DNA of 64,000 nucleotides from Macrosoma leucophasiata. Taxonomy: Eukaryota > Arthropoda > Insecta > Lepidoptera > Hedylidae. This document shows positions 45,845-57,592 of this stretch, in pieces (positions within the stretch are counted from its first letter, which is position 1; each line of letters opens with the position of its first letter). The position numbers and the translations under genes were made by a program. The stretch spans positions 8,873,501 through 8,937,500 of the forward strand of contig JAWQUS010000004.1 of the NCBI GenBank assembly GCA_036365455.1, written 5' to 3'. The notes under the pieces are model-generated. The model was not told where the DNA came from and made no database searches. It worked only from the letters and a program-made list of their open reading frames with translations.

Positions 45845-47125
45845 AGGTTGGGGAAAAAGTCATTTCGCATTATAGAATGTATGAACTTGTAATAAAATCT
45901 CTTTGGCTGTAGAATTTGTATCTGGCTGGTTTTGGAATCATTGAAAGTTAAAATTTTAAAGAACATAATTCCAAATTCAAATTAGGCAAATGTGTGATTT
46001 TCATTTGTTTTTCGTACTGTCAAGATGAGTGAATCTAATGAAGAAATTCGATACATTTTAAAATTTTACTACAAAAAAGGTAAAAATGCAACGGAAGCCG
46101 CGAAAAAAAATTGCGATGTTTATGGACCTAGTGCAGTGTCTGTGAGAGTAGCACAAATTTGGTTTAAGCGTTTTCAATCCGGAAATTTTGATGTCAAAGA
46201 TGCACCTCGCTCTGGTCGCCCTATTACGGATAAAATGGATGCCATTTTTGAAAAAGTGGAGCAAGATCGACATATCAGTAGTTACGACGTAGCTGAAGAA
46301 CTGAGAATTGATCACAAAACAGTTTTGGCGCATTTGCAAAAAGCTGGGTACAAGAAAAAGCTGGATATTCGGGTACCTCACGAGCTCACTGAAAGAAACC
46401 TAATGAACCGTGTACTCATTTGTGATTCTTTATTACGACGTAATGAAACCGAATCATTTTTGAAGAAGCTGATAACTGGTGATGAAAAGTGGATCACGTA
46501 CGACAAGAACGTGCGAAAAAGGTCGTGGTCAAAGGCCGGTCAGGCTTCACAGACTGTGGCGAAACCCGGGTTAACTCGCAATAAGGTGATGTTGTGTGTG
46601 TGGTGGGATTGGAAGGGCATTATTCATTATGAGCTATTACCACCAGGCAGGACTATCGATTCTGAACTCTATTGCGAACAACTGATGAGATTAAAGCAAG
46701 AAGTTGAGAGAAAGCGGCCGGAATTGATCAACCGAAGGGGTGTGGTGTTTCATCATGATAACGCTAGACCTCACACATCTATAGCCACTCAGCAAAAATT
46801 AAGAGAGTTTGGCTGGGAGGTGTTAATGCATCCGACGTATAGTCCTTACCTTGCACCTTCAGATTTCCACCTGTTTCGGTCTCTTCAGAATTCTTTATGC
46901 AATGTTAGGTTAACATCACGAGAGGACTGCCAAATCCACTTGTCGCGGTATTTTGATGAGAAGTCCCAAAATTTTTATAGCAATAGGATCATATCCCTAC
47001 CTACAAGATGGCAAAAGGTTATCGAACAAAATGGTACATACATACTTGAGTTAAATTTAAATAAACTATATTAAAAAATGTTTTGAATTATCTTAAAAAA
47101 TGCGAAGAAACTTTTTCCCTTACCT
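45845..47125 (+). mobile_element. mariner transposon copy 3, full length with intact transposase frame
   Basis: Seen: about 1.28 kb bounded by imperfect inverted repeats (left AGGTTGGGGAAAAAG; right end reads AGGTAAGGGAAAAAG on the minus strand) and flanked by TA. The transposase ORF at 46025-47074 has 349 codons. It contains an N-terminal helix-turn-helix region and the D,D34D catalytic triad: D153 in TGDEKW, D245 in HHDNARPH and D280 in LAPSD, with exactly 34 residues between the last two. Known: mariner transposases cut and paste at TA dinucleotides. Odd: the conserved YSPDLAPSD reads YSPYLAPSD, and WVPHEL reads RVPHEL, so activity is doubtful despite the open frame. It is inserted in a Rep-A repeat (45785-45844 and 47126-47215). 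Confidence 0.93.
46025..47074 (+). CDS. mariner transposase, 349 aa, uninterrupted
   Basis: This is the complete reading frame of mariner copy 3. The start ATG (MSESNEEIRY) is shared with copies 1 and 4 (copy 1 reads MSETNEEIRY). Residues 1-110 form the paired-like DNA-binding region and residues 150-285 the RNase H-like catalytic core with D153, D245 and D280. The Asp of the SPDLAP motif and the Trp of WVPHEL are replaced; both are highly conserved in the family but are not catalytic. There is no frameshift or internal stop. Confidence 0.9.
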   Translation: MSESNEEIRYILKFYYKKGKNATEAAKKNCDVYGPSAVSVRVAQIWFKRFQSGNFDVKDAPRSGRPITDKMDAIFEKVEQDRHISSYDVAEELRIDHKTVLAHLQKAGYKKKLDIRVPHELTERNLMNRVLICDSLLRRNETESFLKKLITGDEKWITYDKNVRKRSWSKAGQASQTVAKPGLTRNKVMLCVWWDWKGIIHYELLPPGRTIDSELYCEQLMRLKQEVERKRPELINRRGVVFHHDNARPHTSIATQQKLREFGWEVLMHPTYSPYLAPSDFHLFRSLQNSLCNVRLTSREDCQIHLSRYFDEKSQNFYSNRIISLPTRWQKVIEQNGTYILELNLNKLY

Positions 47126-47224
47126 TATATTTGCCGCTAAATGGTAGTGTTCAGCACTATCGTGTTCCGGTCATGTGGTAATGTACGGCTCTGTAATTTC
47201 CGGCACATATATACTCTACTAGAT

Positions 47225-47375
47225 AGACTCATTTGAATGTTTTTTGTGTATGCGTTTGGGTGGCGCCCTGGATGTTGTAGATTCACAAATCAACCCGGCA
47301 GATGGCGCTGCAATCGATATCTAGGTATCAAGCAGGACAACATCTGTCGGGTCCGCTAGTAACTTATACATTTCA
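47225..47375 (+). repeat. Interspersed repeat ending GTCGGGTCCGCTAGT
   Basis: GGTGGCGCCCTGGATGTTGT, CCCGGCAGATGGCGCTGCAA and CAACATCTGTCGGGTCCGCTAG. The CTAG end suggests a Helitron-like element. Class uncertain. Confidence 0.35.
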
Positions 47376-47587
47376 GAAGCACGGTAAGTGTGTAAGTACA
47401 CTCTCTGCTTACCCCGTGAGGAAATTGGCGTTTTCAAATATATGTTTTTTTTTATTTATTGTTTTTATTTTTTTTTAATATTTTCTAAATCAGCACAAAA
47501 ATTCTGCACAAATACTCGTTACTACGGAACTCTTCATGAGAAAGTATGACTCGCATCTTCATCTCACCTAGCGCGTAAAATAATCTT

Positions 47588-47818
47588 TATATATAAAAAT
47601 CAATTGCTGTTCGTTAGTCTCGCTAAAACTTGAGAACAGATGGCCGATTTGGCTAATTTTGGATTCGAATGATTTTTGGAAGTCCAGGAAAGGTTTAAAA
47701 GGTAAGAAAATAGTAAGAATCACAATTTCATTTTCCCGCACAAATATTCCGTATCTATCAAACCTTTGACACGTTATTTCATTCTGGGGCAATACGAAGT
47801 TTGCCGGGTCAGCCAGTT
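47588..47818 (+). mobile_element. Non-autonomous Helitron-like repeat
   Basis: It starts TCTTTATATATAAAAATCAA, continues with GCTAAAACTTGAGAACAGAT, and ends with CGAAGTTTGCCGGGTCAGCC followed by AGTTAG. This start and end pairing is the common lepidopteran Helitron family with TC at the 5' end. The terminal CTAG is degraded. Confidence 0.5.
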
Positions 47819-47834
47819 AGTTATAATCTTATAT

Positions 47835-48066
47835 ACTTAGGTTGTGTTCCATAGGGGGGTAAATATGTACGGCGACCGCGTACTGGACATAACCGGCCCA
47901 CGAAGCGTAGGCAGGCCTTCCACGAGATGGACTGACGACCTGGTGAAGGTTGCGGGCATTCGCTGGATGAGGGCGGCCTAGAACCGTTCGTTGTGGCAAA
48001 TTTTTGGGGGAGGCCTTTGTCCAGCAGTGAACTTCTTTTGGCTGAATGACGATGGTGATGAATGTT
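47835..48066 (+). pseudogene. RTE-type LINE 3' end
   Basis: Frame pieces read RPSTRWTDDLVKVAG.RWMRAA and then a FGGGLCPAVN-like end, followed by GATGACGATGGTGATGAAT-type sequence. This is the standard C-terminus and tail of a lepidopteran RTE LINE (the GRPSTRW box). An internal TAG and frame breaks make it a dead, heavily 5'-truncated copy. Confidence 0.65.
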
Positions 48067-51000
48067 ATAAAAATATAAAGTCACATAGACTAGTTACACA
48101 ACACAACAACATTAATTTATTTCAGATACTTTGATGATCATTATGAGATCATCATGATCATCAATCGAGAGTGTAGTTAGGTACTTAAGATTAGATTAGA
48201 TTATACAATACTGACGGACTCAAAACAAGACGCAAAATCGTATGTTAAAACTAGAAAGCGATATAACCACATAATTGATAGTGCGAACATACCATTTTAT
48301 ATTATTGACTTTCGTTTAAGAGCCAATATAGATTTTTTTATTCCTCATGTAAAAGAAATGGAAAATGAAAGTTCATGGATATAAAACGGTAATGTTAAGA
48401 ACAGTTGGAAACCGATTATATGAACTTGTGATAGGGTGTGTTAAATTCAATGACGAATTCGAAGGCACGCCTCAGCCTACAAACGTTGATGGATATATAA
48501 ATGATGTGTAGGTATGAGTCGTGTCGAATACACCAAGTAGGGTCATTACTATTCACCGTAGAAAGGGGTCAGTTGCCGATTCGATTTCCATTGTCTTATG
48601 CCATTCCAAACACGCGGTGACAGATGCCACCATTGCTAGAAATATTACTGCTTCACCTCCCTTTTCACTTACCGTGAATTTTTCATTAACAATGTTCGAT
48701 TTATTACTTAAAATTTTGTTGTTTCGTCCTCATAATATATTTGAAATTATATTGAACCTGTTTTAAAAATAATGAGACTGTTTATAGTCATTACTTAATT
48801 CAAGTATTGCATTAATAAAATTATTCCACATTATTCGCGACTTTACCCTCGCACGCTTTTATTATTGACGTTAAGAACAATAATAATAGCTGCTTTCGAA
48901 TATCAGTTATTTAAAATTAGTCAATGAGCAGAACTTATTACTTCATCAAGGCACTGAGAGGTTGGTTATCTACAACAGTAGCTCAATTTTGTAATACTAT
49001 GTTAACGATAACTTTTTATGTAATAGGTCCAACAGTAACTGGCAAATTATGAAAAAGTGAAAATAATTTTCGCGCTTTTTGAAAGTTGTTTTATTTGTTG
49101 ACCAACTAGTACTACCAGTTTACAATAATTGGCCAGTATGTTTTTGCTATGGATACGGTCAAAATAATATTTTTACTTTCACTCACTTTATTTAACAATA
49201 GCTGTTAGCTTTTGTAGTAAATCTCCTACAAGACAAGAAAAAACAAGCAAATATCTGATATTTAGGTGACAAGACGTTTTTTTTTTAATTTGAATTTGTA
49301 AGATGAACATCCGATGTTCACAGTTATAAAATCTGTTTTTTTTGTTTGTGTTTATAGTTTTAAGCATTTTTATTAGAGTGGGCATTTTATAAAATCTAGG
49401 AGAGCCATAAATTAAGATGTTTAATGTAACATTTACCAGATCTGTAGTTTTCGTAAATAAATATTGATGGTTTTGCGATACTCGCGAGACCACTCCATGA
49501 GACTAGCAATCCATTTGGAAAGTGTAAAGTTTACAATAAATAACATTTTTATTCCCTTCTTGGCTTTAATACTGAATTGATGTAGTTAAGACAGCTGTAA
49601 TTCAGAAATAATAAACAGTCAGAGAACGAATTAGTTAGTTCAGTGCTGACGATAGTATTTTTATTTTACAAAGATTTATATTTTTTGGCTCTTTCCTCCA
49701 CACTGTTCAGTGGCGAAGCTACAGTTTGGCTAGTTACAAAGTGAGACATGTGTCCCATGATCCTTGCACACATAGTGACATTTTGGTACATGATATTGAA
49801 AATCTTAAAAAGCAGTAGTTCCTAGTCATATATAGATAATGGCGTAAGATTGGTTAAACAATAGTTTCTATTTGCGCAAAGTTGAAGGTACCTATATATC
49901 TAAGTATGCTAATAAGAAACTGTACTTGTTTTTTGAACATTTTGTAATCAACGTCTCTATGTTTTTATTGATTGTTTCTGTAAATATAACTTCTAATAAA
50001 CTTTGTGGGAATAAAATCACTATGGACGTCATTCTAATATTGTACCTAAGTTTACTATACACAATCTTTGAGATACCTATACCGTTTCATCTTCTTCAAA
50101 GCATTTGTTCTTGAAGGAATTAATAATAACAATAAATTCATTTTTTTTCTCTCACAAAAGGAAATTGATAGGGTTAAGATTAGGGTTTAGACACATTAAA
50201 TACAACTAAAGCTGTTTTTCCAATTTCTATATACCTACCTACTTGAAAAATGGAAATAATAAGAGCAAAGCAAAACAAACGAATATTGAAGACTAGTCTA
50301 TAGGTATACAGATTCAGAATATTCAGATTATTCAGAATATCACTAACGTTTATCAGGAACTTAAAGCATTTTGTGCGGAAAGAAAATATGAACGTAAATA
50401 CCAACCTACATAATTACATTTTCTTGACAATGGAGCTTTGCAACAGGTGCCGCGGAAGTGTGTCGTTGTCTAATGGTACTTACCCCACCTAGATTTTCAC
50501 TTGTTTTTGGAAACAAAGCGTCGACTGTCGGTCGATCGAGCGTGAGCTAGCTACTTAATTGGTAAAAGTGAAGCTATTCTTTGCACGTCAATAAGTAAAC
50601 CAAACAAAAGAGTAGCCGCGTTCTCCGTTTCTGAATCACTGTGGCAATAACAAATACGCAGATGCGTTGTTCAATGAATGTTACTGTGCCTACTAGAGGT
50701 TTCGCTTAATTAACGACTCTTAAGCTTTTCACGATTCTTGAAGCTTTACATTGTTTATTTGATTACAGTAAATAGAAAGTAATAACCCTTCATCAGGTAT
50801 CGTTGTAGGTATATTGTATACATAAATAATTATTAGTTTAAGAGTTCTGATTTTTTCTCGGTATTGGTTACATATTAATCGCCAGTACCCGAGGAAAAGT
50901 TGTTCGGGTCGAATGACCTCTACAACCGTTAACGCGTCGAGTATTCAAATTAAAATTAACGTTCTCGTTCCAAACTACGTCCCTCTTTAACAGATACGTA

Positions 51001-51189
51001 CTATAGAGCCTCCATCAGAAACCTCTGTCTTTTTCACTCCATAGGAATTCAAATTACCTTATCGGCACGCGGGCGCGTACAGGTAAAACCAGTATTACTT
51101 TATCAAAATGTAGACACTCCATTCTGTGAGTGATTTTATTGGTTTAAGACGACAATTTTCATTAGTTGCTTTATAGAGGTAACTCTTGT
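48067..51189. other. Nothing recognised
   Basis: AT-rich sequence. Frames at 48521, 49188 and 49872 lack family features. Confidence 0.5.
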
Positions 51190-51652
51190 ATCAGTGATGA
51201 CGTCAGGTTTTGTCTCTTTCTCACATAAAAGGTTTTTGTATATCTATCACGCTTACCACCTCCCACCCGATGTTACTGGCGCGCTCAGCGTTAGGTTAGT
51301 GTAGGTACGCCACTTTAGCAGTCGGCGACGGACGGTCGTTTCTGTAATTTCATTCTTTATCCGTTTACAATTTTGGAACAACTGTTTTTCGTCTACGAAA
51401 ACAAGCTAAAAGTGAAAAATTATGAATGATTATAGTATTTAAATTTAAAAATAAAGTATTATTAGCAAAATTTTAAGTGTTATCTGGCTTAGTAGCATTA
51501 TTTAGACGCTCATTTAAACCGAAGACCGTCAAGTTTTTGTGTTTTGGTGTAAAGTGCAGTGGTTTGATAGTAATATTGGATAGCATCAGAGGATTGAAGT
51601 TAAATGAAGCGAGACACACACATCAGAAGAGGACTTCATGCCGCTAGCGAAT
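51190..51652 (+). promoter_or_regulatory. Possible promoter and first exon of an unidentified gene
   Basis: TGACGTCA at 51198-51205 is followed by CTGGCGCGCTCAGCG and GCAGTCGGCGACGGACGGTC, the latter with an arthropod-like initiator. A transcribed-looking stretch ends at the donor AATAAG|GTACGAG (51652/51653). A short upstream ORF starts at 51604 (ATGAAGCGAGAC) and stops just before the donor; another ATG at 51639 (ATGCCGCTAGCG) runs openly into it. No downstream exon could be identified. Confidence 0.3.
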
Positions 51653-54600
51653 AAGGTACGAGAAACCGGATATTGTACTAGACAGTCGTTCGACTAGTTT
51701 AAATTCCTATAATTATAGTCAAGTATAAAGAAAAAGTTGAGGTTCCGACAAAGGATCACCAGTAAAAGTTTTTTATGATGGGAGAGGCGCATCAAAAAAT
51801 TCCTAAAAGCGTTTAGTAGCGAATGCGTCTGAGGTCGGTCACGCAAGGTTTAAATATTTGTGTTTGGGAAGATAAACATTGGTGTCGGCGTGGTACACGT
51901 TACTTTGTGTGCTAAGGGGCCAGGTGTAGTTATCAACAGGTGGACTTCATTTTACTACAAATTTAAGTTTATAATTAACGTCTATCATATGAGGAGGTTT
52001 AGCTACTTAAGGAGTATGGGTTGGAAGGATTTGGTTCGGCTTTAGCTGCCTTATTTTGTAGTAATGTTAACTGTGTCTTTCTTTTTTAACTCTTACAAAT
52101 AATTAACTGCCATGCTACCAATGTTCACATGTTCACTGAAAATGTTGTTGTTTCAGTACATAAGTCATTTATCGATCGTTCGACGTGATACACGTTATTA
52201 ACCTAGTTACAGTCAAGTTGTACCTATCAAGTAATCAAATAATCGTATTTGTGTCTAATCGACATTTGATTATTACCTACTTACTTCTTTAGATTAGAAA
52301 ATAATGACATTCACAATCTACAACGTAATTTCAAGCTAGCTGAGGAAATTTCGGTCGAATGTAATGGTCTATTTTATATTGAAAGGTTTTTGTCCAGAAT
52401 TGCATGAATTTTTAATGCTTTAATAATGACTCACCTCAATGCGACAGATCAGCTGCTATAAATAGGTATATGGTGCCGGTTTCTTAGACACTTCCAAAGA
52501 AACAGCGGGGGCGATGTGTCATCGACATCTTCAAGACCCAATCTCGAGGTTTTTTCTTGCGGCCTGCCTTTCAAACGCAGGTAGTCAAATCTATCTGCAA
52601 AGATTTTTTGTGGCTCAGCCTTTGTCCTGGTGTGAGGATATTGAATGGCGCAACTTCGTGCAAAGATTTGTTTCCGAAGCACTTGTTGCTAATGTACCCA
52701 ACGTGGCCCTTTTGTTTCCACATTCATAGTGTCTGAGAAACTGTTTTAAAGTAAAAACTGTATGGGTAGGTAGGTATTTCAACCAAGTTTGTTTACGATT
52801 TTAGCGTTGTTAATTGAGTTTGTTATCGATATTCACGGGAAGTTGAAATTTTGTCCGATCTCAGCAGATTTATAATGTCGTACGTATACTTACAATATTT
52901 ATGTAGGTATATTTTTTACCGAAAAGCTATCAAGGCAAAATTATGAGTTAAACTTTCCAGGTTTAAATTCTAATAGCCTAGAAGCGTATTTCCGTGTTAC
53001 GCCAGCTGATGTAAAGGTTGGCGAGAGCCTCCCCCGCCCCCCTCAACCCCGCTTCCGCGTTGTCTCTCAGGGTGAGTGCCCGCATGCCATCCGCATCCAC
53101 CAGCGATCAACAAAAAATTAAGGGTCTGTCTATATAAATTAATCCCGTACGATTGCAATTCTTTCGTCTCTGAGATTGTGAACTGCTAAACTTTATAGCA
53201 AGTCCAAAATAGTTTTGATAATCCAATTATACTTTACGGAATGCCATTTTGACTTTAGGTATATCAACAATCTCCTCTGAATTAATAATGTGTGTTATGC
53301 AGTTGTGTAACTTGATATGATAGGGTACCCTCATTATAAGCGGAGCAGGCTTACTTACTGTACTAATACATGTAATCAATTAGATATGTATGTATAAACT
53401 TTGCAGTCACTCGGTCAACTTTTTTCTTAGTATAAATTATAATTACTAAGACACAGGTCACCACATGGAAGGAGACTTTAATCATAGCTAGTCCAGCGCG
53501 AGTTGGCACCGTTTGCAATCTGTTTCGTAATATTCGCGAAAATAAAAAAAAACGAATAAGTAACTTTTGCAATCTTTTGACATAATACAAAAAGTTTTCT
53601 TACGCTTGAAGAAAATTTGTCTTGGTCTAAATAGCTAATATTGCGGTAGTCCTGTTTTTCCTGTCACTTACCTATAATGTAAGAATAGACAGTATAGTGC
53701 AAAGTAATGAAGTGAAATAATTTTATGTAATTTTCAAAACAAAAGTCTTAGATAATGTAAAATATGTTCATGTGACTATTCCAGATGAAGTTACAATAAA
53801 TAGAACCTTTTGTTTTTCATTCGCACAAAAAGCAACCACACCTGTAGATACTACTTTTCGCGTATACTGAATGGTAAATATTTATGCGCTCCGAAGCTCT
53901 CGGCGATCTATGATCTTCGACATTTAACCGCAGTACAAAGGCAGATTATTGCGAAGCTTGGTGTATTGGAATGTAGCGGAGGTCTCTGCAGTGAATGCCT
54001 AACCGCGCCTTCACACAAATGAAACTGTTCAACATAAATAACACATCCATCTCACTACTACCGGATAACCATTACCAAAGACCTTCGCTACACATTTCCT
54101 TCTTAGATAGGATCTGTAGATGGTTTTTTGATAAGTAAAGTGTTCACTTAATGAACATAAGGCAAAAGAAAGAATGCCGGTTTTTCTAAATCACAGAAAT
54201 AAAAAATGTAGGAGAGCATACGGATTCGCCTTGCCTTTTCGTGTCATTGATGACGAAAACATAAACGCATGAGTAATTCGCAGGATTTGTCAATCTAATA
54301 TCAAAGGAATCAAATGTTGTTCACCCAGATAGCCTGTTGTCGATTAATATATTATTATTGCTGTACCATAAGGACACAAGTGAAAATAGTGCAGCGGTCG
54401 ATATGATGCGGCATTCGCTTACGTAATCACCTGCATCATGGGCTTGGAGAGTTATCTCGATAACAGTTATATATCAGATAACAGATAAGTTTGCCTTCAC
54501 ACCCACAAGGCTGTTTACGGGTAAACATGTAAATTAGGTTCCGCGGTCACACGAGGAAGCCTTTGAACTGGGAAAGGTGTTGTAAAATACATTTCGAAAT

Positions 54601-54838
54601 GCGAACGAATTATGTCAAGTTACGATTGATGTGTATGAGTTACGAAGAGATAATGAGAAAAGAAATTTAGCAAGCTATGTAATAGAAAATTAATACCTAT
54701 AAGTACTTATATTAAATCTTGTAATCACTGATTGATAGAGTTTGGTAGTAATGTGCCGGGAGTGTCACTAGGCACGACATGTAAGTAAATACCAAGTATG
54801 TATTACATGCGACAAAACGAAACTGGCTAATCAGTGAT
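51653..54838. other. No gene recognised; possible long intron
   Basis: A somewhat GC-richer patch at 52450-52740 is open on both strands (77 codons minus, 71 plus), without known motifs. Confidence 0.45.
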
Positions 54839-54925
54839 GTAAGGGCATGTATCCATTTTACATTTAATAAGTAAAATGCATAGATGCCCTTACATTATAT
54901 AAGTAAAATGCATACATGCCTTACA
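54839..54925. repeat. Hairpin plus a repeated arm
   Basis: Arms 54839-54861 and 54871-54893 (GTAAGGGCATGTATCC... against GTAAAATGCATAGATGCC...) pair with two mismatches over 23 bases. The right arm is repeated once more at 54902-54925. Confidence 0.75.
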
Positions 54926-55456
54926 TACCCTTAAGATACGTTTTAACAACATTTATTTAGAGCCTCGTTGCAATGTATAAGTCCCTTAAGTTTTTAACAC
55001 AAGCCAGATTTGCAAATTAAACTCGAGATTTGGCTGGCGTTCAAGTTATTCAGAGGATGTCATTGAGAGTAAAAGCGTGCTCATTGCAGTTTGTGCTTTA
55101 ACTAGATCGCTGTACTGTGAACTAGATTTGTGTGTTACAAATTGTGAGATTTTCTCATATAAATCTTTATAATTATAGGCGTAACTGTGGCGTAGCGTTA
55201 ACAGTGTCAAGGGATACTGCAGGGGTTAAACCGCCAAACCTGTACAGTCGAAAACAAAGTGACGATCATCGGTCATACTATTGTGAAAATCTTTAATTTA
55301 AATCAGTTTAATGTAAGTATTGTGAGATATTCGCACATTTGTCTGTCTCTCTTTTTTTGTCAAGAAAGATAATGATTAATAACTCTCGCTAGCGGCGGGA
55401 TTATGGATGTGAACGTCTTACGCTTACCGATTGTGACTACCGCATAGACTAAGGGC

Positions 55457-55586
55457 GAGATTCACAGACCGCACTACGACTTTACTTTCGAGCAAAGTAC
55501 GCTTCGAACTGTCAAAACCCATACATTTCTGACAGTTCTAAGCATACTTTTCTCAAAGTAAAGTCGTAGTTCGGTCTGTGAATCTC
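55457..55586. mobile_element. Fold-back MITE, 130 bp
   Basis: GAGATTCACAGACCG at the left end and CGGTCTGTGAATCTC at the right end are exact complements. The match continues inward with few mismatches (ACTACGACTTTACTTT...AAAGTAAAGTCGTAGT) to ACTGTCA/TGACAGT, leaving a loop of about 15 bases. Almost the whole element is one hairpin. Confidence 0.75.
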
Positions 55587-57212
55587 ACTATAAGTGTGTC
55601 TCAAAAAACCGTTTTCATATCTATTTAAAAAAAAAAACTTTAGCAGCGTCGGACCTTTGGATCAATATCAATACCAATTTTTTGCAACGATTTTAAAAAC
55701 TGCACGGTGTCTAAATAAAAAGTATAATAAGGCAATATTTAGTTTTCTGTAAATTCATAATCCATGAAGAATGAACACGGATACTTAAGTTAAACCATTT
55801 ACTATTCAATTGCGCGTTTCGTGGAAACAACTCAAGGGTCGTGTTACTTATAATAAACCTCGTTGGAAGCTTATCTTATTGTAGTTATGATGTCATAATA
55901 ACGTGGCCGATGCTTAAAAGTGCCGAAAATGTACGAGGAGAATAATAAAGAGTTATGAATATTTTCCTATACATACGTAATTAAGTAGGTATAATGGCTC
56001 ATAATAAAGTAGTGTTTATATTCTAGCGAAGTTGAGTAAATGAGTCGTTACTGTACACCAAAATACAAACAATAAAAAAGGACTGATACATAGCAAGTTG
56101 AACACTATAATAAATAAGCTTTATTACTAAATGCAATTTCTTCGAAGTAACCTAGTCTTGAAAGGAATATCTCGGCAAATAATGCGTAGCGTTAAGTGTA
56201 CACTTAATTTAAAGTAAAATAAAAATACAATACTATGAAACGATACCTACAGAAGGCACATTTGATAACATATGTATACGAAATAATAGTAGGTAGGTAT
56301 ATAAAATACTAACAATGATAACTAAAAACTGCAGTGATCAAAAAAGTACAAACTGAAGATTATGTAGGAGAAAGAATAGACAAACAGTGCGTGTAGTGCG
56401 TTTTTTTGAACGATTCCAGCGTTTGGGCTTAACGGATATCAACAGATAAGGCATTTCAAAGCCGTACGGCAACATCGATATAAGAATGGTTGATAAAGGA
56501 AAAAGAATGGGAGGGAGTTTGGAGAAGGAGATTTTCGGAAGAGCTTAGGGAAAAAGAGTTAGAGATATAGTGGTAGTGGCAACAGTCTTTGAGGAAAGAG
56601 TGTGAAGAATAAACAGGCGTCAGTAAAGAAGAGAAAGAATGGGCATATGCCTGCGATGGCGTATAGCCACTCGAACTGAGAGGTGATATTCAGAAATATG
56701 GTCATATTTGCGAAAGCCAAAGCATTTTAATTTAATTTGTATTTACTTAACATTTTATAGTCATATTTTTTAATAATTGACCATAGTCCGTGTATTCAAA
56801 TCATCTCATTACTGATCTACTTGCTGTAACCCACATTTCTAAATAATATGATTAAAAAATCTTATGATAAGGTATTTAGGTTACCCGTCCAATTTACGCG
56901 TAATCGAATCATTAATACCAAAATTATACATTAAAAATATTCGATTTATCTGGTGATACCCAAAAAGGCGAGATATGTAGAACCTTATTACGATTAAGTG
57001 GGTTAGCTCGCAATTATTTAAAACATTAGCAACGAATAGCGTATTTAAATGCAAAGTTAATGACGAATTAGTCGTAACTTGTCTTGAGTTTTTATATTAA
57101 CAGCATTAACCTACGGCCGTTAACTTAATTACGTGTATGTTAGTATAAAGATAATATATGTTGGAGAATATAATATTAGATATGTCAGAGATGAACACTA
57201 ACCCTTATTTAT
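55587..57212. other. Nothing recognised
   Basis: AT-rich sequence with an A/G-rich purine stretch at 56485-56640. Confidence 0.45.
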
Positions 57213-57306
57213 AAACGTATTTAAGCTAAATAATTTAGCTTAAATACGTTTTAATAGGCAAAGGAAAGATTAGCAACAATTATTGTTGCTAATCTTTCCT
57301 TTGCCT
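57213..57306. repeat. Two adjacent perfect palindromes
   Basis: Palindrome 1 (57213-57251) has two 18-base arms and a 3-base loop, starting AAACGTATTTAAGCTAAA. Palindrome 2 (57256-57306) has two 25-base arms and a 1-base loop, starting AGGCAAAGGAAAGATTAGC. Neither has a mismatch. Confidence 0.9.
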
Positions 57307-57592
57307 TTTCTATCCAGCACATTTGACAATGCAACTGACAAAGTCAAAGCATTCTATAGCTAAAACGTATCTAATGTATGTTTATGAATAAGGGGGTAAT
57401 TGTATAATTGCACTGAATTTATAGTTTTAAACTGTTTTAAGTAGGTATTTTCTTTCCTTTTGTTGTGAACATTCTTCGTAGTTTGGGCTAAAGAAGTAGG
57501 TATTCGTTTAATTTTATTTATTTATGTAGTATGTTATATACTCACCTATATTAACACAAGCATCTAAAATTAACGAGGGCAATGATTATAAA

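Larger units (their letters stand above)
45785..47215 (-). repeat. Rep-A reverse copy split by mariner copy 3
   Basis: The left part, 45785-45844, ends CACCGCATTACCTAATATA. The right part, 47126-47215, resumes TTGCCGCTAAATGGTAGTGT. In unbroken copies (38165-38210, 39470-39500) these two strings are directly adjacent, so the insertion point is exact. Confidence 0.85.

Noticed and set aside
52449..52738. Overlapping open frames of 77 (-) and 71 (+) codons
   Set aside because: No recognisable family on either strand, and neither has convincing splice sites or start context.
53810..54022. 70-codon frame with several cysteines near its end
   Set aside because: The cysteine spacing fits no zinc-binding pattern that I know, and there is no supporting context.
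57213..57306. microRNA precursor call for the twin palindromes
   Set aside because: Loops of 3 and 1 bases and perfectly matched arms do not suit Drosha/Dicer processing. Small RNA data would be needed.
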